Positions 7,860 to 10,734 of a stretch of DNA of 10,734 nucleotides are shown in pieces. The DNA lies in NCBI GenBank assembly GCA_037134755.1, contig JBAXLO010000161.1:1-10734 (forward strand), read 5' to 3'. This stretch comes from JBAXLO01 sp037134755 (GTDB taxonomy: Bacteria; Bacteroidota; Bacteroidia; Bacteroidales; JACABE01). The notes under the pieces were generated by a model. That model was not told the DNA's origin. It made no database searches and was given only the letters and a program-made list of their open reading frames with translations. How positions within the stretch are numbered: the stretch's first letter is position 1; each line of letters begins with the position of its first letter. The position numbers and the translations under genes are program-made.

Positions 7860-8114
7860 ATGAAAAAATCATTTAAAAAGTTATTTATAATACTCTTTCT
7901 GATAGCTTCACCATTAGTAATAAATAATGTATTAGCTGACGATCCTCCAGCACCAGGAGGTTCGCCTACATTAGGAGGAGGAGGAGCTGGTCCTGTTGGT
8001 GGTCAACCGGGTGGTAATTCTCCAATTGATGGTGGATTAAGTATTCTTATTGCTTTAGGTGTAGCTTATGGATCTAAAAAAGCTTATAGTCTAAGAAAAG
8101 TTCAAGAAAGTTAA
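7860..8114 (+). CDS. Small PID-CTERM-like sorted membrane protein
   Basis: The 84-residue protein has three parts. A signal peptide (1-26) ends VLA before DDPP. A Pro/Gly-rich linker spans 27-54. The tail is PIDGG (55-59), a short hydrophobic helix (to about 71) and a basic end (GSKKAYSLRK). This tripartite tail, with motif then transmembrane helix then basic residues, is the logic of exosortase/rhombosortase/sortase-type signals, and the PIDGG...GVAYG-KK pattern is what I recall as the PID-CTERM sorting tag of Bacteroidota; the family assignment is from memory. Almost nothing remains after removing signal and tail, so the mature product would be a short Pro/Gly peptide. It lies 33 bp after the preceding gene and just before a strong terminator, so is likely the last gene of the transcript. 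Function unknown. Confidence 0.8.
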   Translation: MKKSFKKLFIILFLIASPLVINNVLADDPPAPGGSPTLGGGGAGPVGGQPGGNSPIDGGLSILIALGVAYGSKKAYSLRKVQES

Positions 8115-8140
8115 TATTTAGATATTAATTTATTGTCTTA

Positions 8141-8187
8141 AAAAATACAGTTGTTCTTGTAATATTTACAAGAACAACTGTATTTTT
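8141..8187. terminator. Perfect 22-bp hairpin, bidirectional terminator
   Basis: Bases 8141-8162 pair without mismatch to 8166-8187 around a 3-base loop (TAT). The core is CAGTTGTTCTTG flanked by an A-run on the left and a T-run on the right. Both strands therefore read as stem plus U-tract, serving the plus-strand gene ending at 8114 and the minus-strand gene ending at 8273. Confidence 0.9.
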
Positions 8188-8272
8188 ATTATAAATCTTT
8201 TGAGATAGAAGTGTTTAAATGAAATGTAACTAATTGATTAAATAAATATTTCAAAAAGGTTTTTTTATAATT

Positions 8273-8866
8273 TTACTTCCCACCAAAACTATTGCTTACT
8301 GTAATGTAATCAGGGTATATAATAGATATTCCAGAAACTACTATTGTTGGTTTAACTTTTAATGTAATACGTGTTGGCTTGTTGCCGGCACCTGCTAAGT
8401 TTAAACCAAAGTTTTTTACAGCATCTAAAGATCTTCCAGTTAAAACCTTTTTTAAATCAACGGATAATTGTAATGGCATAGTTGCTATACCATTGTTTGG
8501 CATTACTTCTACACGTTGGTTCATCTGACCTCTAGTCATTTCTACATTGTCAATATAAAAGATCCAAGCCATTGCATTCATCACTGCTTTTTGTTTGTTT
8601 GGATTTCTTACATCATAATTTAGTGTTAAGCTTAATGGTAATGTGTTATTAGCTAAAGCAGCTGTTATTTTAGCAATATCAAGAATGTTAATCTCAGATA
8701 AGTTTTTTACTTTTTGTACATTAACACCTGCCAATCTTATATTGTCAACAGTATTGAGTCTGAAATCGCATTTAGCGAAGTTGGCCATGCCATTAAGATC
8801 TTTTAAAACATCACATGATGAGAGAAAGATTACAAGGGATAAAAATAGAATTTTGATTTTCTTCAT
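8273..8866 (-). CDS. Small lipoprotein, LEA-2/WHy-like fold
   Basis: The 197-residue protein starts with a lipoprotein signal peptide (MKKIKILFLSLVIFLSSC); the lipobox is LSSC with Cys18 as the lipidated residue, and Asp19 follows. The body, about 32-190, has the layout of LEA type 2 / WHy domains: FRLNTVDNIRLAGV, then a strand with the hallmark NPN (LTLNYDVRNPN, about 80-90), then WIFYIDNVEMTRG and the IATMPLQLSVDL strand. These domains in bacterial lipoproteins are usually of unknown role, with stress protection or envelope scaffolding proposed. Length fits one domain with no extension. It is convergent with the surface-protein block and divergent from the ROK fusion gene, so probably monocistronic, driven by the -7-like box at 8898-8905. 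The LEA-2 assignment is pattern recognition, not a search result. Confidence 0.8.
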   Translation of the reverse strand: MKKIKILFLSLVIFLSSCDVLKDLNGMANFAKCDFRLNTVDNIRLAGVNVQKVKNLSEINILDIAKITAALANNTLPLSLTLNYDVRNPNKQKAVMNAMAWIFYIDNVEMTRGQMNQRVEVMPNNGIATMPLQLSVDLKKVLTGRSLDAVKNFGLNLAGAGNKPTRITLKVKPTIVVSGISIIYPDYITVSNSFGGK

Positions 8867-8897
8867 TTGATACGTATTATGATTATTAATAATGCTA

Positions 8898-8905
8898 CAA
8901 AGATA
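8898..8905 (-). promoter_or_regulatory. Bacteroidota-type -7 box (TATCTTTG) for the lipoprotein gene
   Basis: On the minus strand this reads TATCTTTG, a full match to TAnnTTTG, 31 bases upstream of the ATG, which leaves a leader of roughly 25 bases. No clear TTTG -33 element is found at the expected spacing. Confidence 0.6.
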
Positions 8906-8975
8906 CGTTTAATTTCTTTATTAGGGTATATTATGAAGAGTTAATTATATTTCTTTTTAAATGAAGTTAATTTTA

Positions 8976-8983
8976 TAATTTTG
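8976..8983 (+). promoter_or_regulatory. Bacteroidota-type -7 box (TAATTTTG) for the ROK fusion gene
   Basis: TAATTTTG matches TAnnTTTG and ends only nine bases before the ATG at 8993, so a transcript starting at the usual distance would be nearly leaderless. The -33 position is T-rich (TTCTTTTT) without a clean TTTG. Such 8-mers occur by chance in AT-rich DNA, so the call is moderate. Confidence 0.45.
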
Positions 8984-8992
8984 CAGGCATAT

Positions 8993-10734
8993 ATGGAAAA
9001 GAAAATTAATTATAACATAGGTATTGATGTTGGCGGGTCCCACATCACAGCTGCGATTGTAGATATTGATTCCAATCTCATTATTAAAGATAGTATTAAA
9101 ACTATAGATATAGATGCATCAGAATCTATTAAAGAGGTTTTGGATAATATAATTGGATTGATCAACCATGTTAAAAGTACTTTTAACAATGGTAAGTTTA
9201 ATGGCATTGGGATTGCGATGCCCGGTCCTTTTGAATATCAAAGAGGGATTTCTGCTATAAGCGGTTTGAATAAATATGATCGTTTGTTTGGTTTTAATCT
9301 TAAGCAAGCATTAGCATCTGAATTTAAACTAAAAGCTGATAATGTCCTCTTTGAGAACGATGCTGCATGCTTTGGGCTTGGAGAGTATTGGAGTAGTGAT
9401 GTTAAGCCGGAAAGGCTTATTTGTATTACATTGGGTACAGGATTTGGGGCTACCTTTATTGATAACGGTCATGTGATTAAGAACCGCGAAGATACATCAA
9501 AGAATGGTGAGCTTTGGAACATACCTTTTAAAGGTGATATAGCTGAGAATATCTTTTCAGGAAGAGCATTGTTAGCTGCTTACGAAGAATTGTCGGGGGT
9601 GAAGCTTGATAATGTAAAAGAGCTGGCTGCTGCTGCTATTACTGATTTTAAAGCTCGCGAAGTATTTGGTGACTTTGCTGATAATCTTGCTGAGTTTATC
9701 AGTCCTTGGCTTAAGAAGTTTAAGGCTGATAAGTTCGTAATTGGTGGCAATATTTCAAAAGCACAATCAATGTTTCTGTCTCAACTGACATGGTTGTTAC
9801 AAGATAAAGGTATCAATATAGAAGTTAGTGTCTCTACTTTGCTTGATAAGGCTGCTATTCTGGGTAGCGCTTTACTAGGTAAGTCTCAGAATATAGAAGA
9901 GAAATTACTACGCAAAAGCTCGCAAGACATTGCTCCTTTAAATCACAAAGCTACTATCGATGGTGCTTACGATATTTACCCTTCTCATAAAACAAATAAG
10001 ACTATTTCAAAAGGTTTTGAAAAACTTGCTTTAGAGATTATTAATAATATGAATATTGCCATTGATGGTTATATAGGCGTGTTTTATGATGATTTTAAAG
10101 AGAAATTGGATGCTGAGATCAATAAGCTTGGTAAGAAAGCATATTGGTGGGATGTGTATTCGGCAATGAAATCTCCTGAAGCTATTGATAAGATGATAAA
10201 ACCTTATCTTGGTGGTGATGATCATCTTTTCGGGACTAGATGTCCTCTTGATCTTATTGATTTCTTTGATAAGGATAAGATAAAACTTTATGATTTTAAT
10301 GATAGTGACAGGATAAATATTGTAGTTGGTTGCGGCGCTTCTTTGATTATGCCTGACAGTTATCTGGTTTATGTTGATTTGCCTAAGAATGAACTTCAAT
10401 TCAGGATGAGGGCGGGTAGCATTACTAATCTCGGGGCCGACAAGTTATACAGTAATAAGGCGATGTATAAGAGGTCGTATTTTGTGGATTGGGTTGTGCT
10501 TAACAAGCATAAACAACAGCTTTTATCTAAACTAAATTTAATTGTAGATGCTCAACGGTCTGATGAAATTGTTTGGATGAATGGCAATGACTTTAGAGAT
10601 AGTCTTGAAGAGATAAGTCGTAATTCTTTCAGGGTTCGTCCTTGGTTTGAGCCGGGTTCGTGGGGTGGACAATGGATGAAGAGTAACATTAAAGGGCTTC
10701 CACAGGATGTGCCTAATTATGCATGGTCGTTTGA
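8993..10734 (+). CDS. ROK-kinase-like / class I mannose-6-phosphate-isomerase-like fusion protein (3' end outside window)
   Basis: The frame is open from ATG 8993 to the right edge (580 residues visible). Residues 1-300 form a ROK-family actin-fold sugar-kinase domain: phosphate motif GIDVGGSH (10-17), MPGPF (77-81), ENDAACFG with candidate catalytic base Asp123, LGTGFGATF (147-155) and a closing IGGN (250-253). The usual ROK zinc motif CxCGxxGC and the ExGH sugar/zinc motif are not present; GELWNIPF (172-179) stands where GEIGH would be. Residues about 340-500 resemble a degenerate uridine-kinase-like P-loop fold (IAIDGYIGVFYDDF, later DSYLVYVDLPKNELQFRMR) without a Walker GKT/GKS. From about 546, RVRPWFEPGSWGGQWM begins the isomerase-like region, whose metal ligands would lie beyond the window. 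Likely role: cytoplasmic hexose/mannose phosphate metabolism; whether each half is catalytic is open. It is read divergently from the lipoprotein gene. Confidence 0.82.
   Translation, partial: MEKKINYNIGIDVGGSHITAAIVDIDSNLIIKDSIKTIDIDASESIKEVLDNIIGLINHVKSTFNNGKFNGIGIAMPGPFEYQRGISAISGLNKYDRLFGFNLKQALASEFKLKADNVLFENDAACFGLGEYWSSDVKPERLICITLGTGFGATFIDNGHVIKNREDTSKNGELWNIPFKGDIAENIFSGRALLAAYEELSGVKLDNVKELAAAAITDFKAREVFGDFADNLAEFISPWLKKFKADKFVIGGNISKAQSMFLSQLTWLLQDKGINIEVSVSTLLDKAAILGSALLGKSQNIEEKLLRKSSQDIAPLNHKATIDGAYDIYPSHKTNKTISKGFEKLALEIINNMNIAIDGYIGVFYDDFKEKLDAEINKLGKKAYWWDVYSAMKSPEAIDKMIKPYLGGDDHLFGTRCPLDLIDFFDKDKIKLYDFNDSDRINIVVGCGASLIMPDSYLVYVDLPKNELQFRMRAGSITNLGADKLYSNKAMYKRSYFVDWVVLNKHKQQLLSKLNLIVDAQRSDEIVWMNGNDFRDSLEEISRNSFRVRPWFEPGSWGGQWMKSNIKGLPQDVPNYAWSF

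Noticed and set aside
8643..8870. Plus-strand open frame of 75 codons opposite the lipoprotein gene
   Set aside because: It is antisense to the signal peptide and first half of a convincing lipoprotein, with no domain of its own.
9010..10399. Three minus-strand open frames (9010-9207, 9119-9307, 10031-10399)
   Set aside because: All are antisense to the ROK fusion frame, which has recognisable motifs along its whole length.
1..10734. CRISPR arrays, tRNA or rRNA genes, insertion sequences, phage attachment sites
   Set aside because: No regularly spaced short repeats, cloverleaf, ribosomal RNA segments, transposase frames or flanking direct repeats were seen; the only DNA-level repeat is the coding one near the left edge.

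Overview
The window looks like part of a chromosome from a member of the Bacteroidota. Three things support this: several type IX secretion (T9SS) type A C-terminal sorting domains, the TAnnTTTG promoter -7 element characteristic of the phylum, and AT-rich DNA with no Shine-Dalgarno sequences before the genes. The genus cannot be told from the sequence.

Positions 1-8114 hold five plus-strand genes for exported proteins. In order they are: the 3' part of a large Ig/PKD-like adhesin with dockerin-like, cohesin-like and T9SS domains; a 345-residue cohesin + Ig-like + T9SS protein; a 729-residue protein with four tandem cohesin-like domains and a terminal dockerin-like module but no T9SS domain; a 704-residue cohesin-like + beta-rich passenger + T9SS protein; and an 84-residue protein with a signal peptide, a Pro/Gly linker and a PID-GG/transmembrane/basic tail resembling the PID-CTERM sorting tag. 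A hairpin separates gene 1 from gene 2. Genes 2-5 are spaced 22-60 bp apart with no terminator seen between them, so they may be one transcript. A 22-bp perfect hairpin after gene 5 closes the block.

Positions 8273-8866 (minus strand) encode a small LEA-2/WHy-like lipoprotein. A divergent intergenic region with two -7-like boxes follows. From 8993 to the right edge runs the 5' part of a ROK-kinase-like / class I mannose-6-phosphate-isomerase-like fusion gene, a cytoplasmic sugar-metabolism protein unrelated to the surface cluster.

The main interest is the cohesin/dockerin set. Seven cohesin-like domains lie in four consecutive genes, two of which also carry a recognisable dockerin-like module. 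The four-cohesin protein looks like a small scaffold, and three neighbours carry T9SS signals that would put them on the cell surface. This suggests, but does not prove, a non-cellulosomal surface assembly. Cohesin-like and dockerin-like domains are common in T9SS proteins of this phylum and need not pair with each other.
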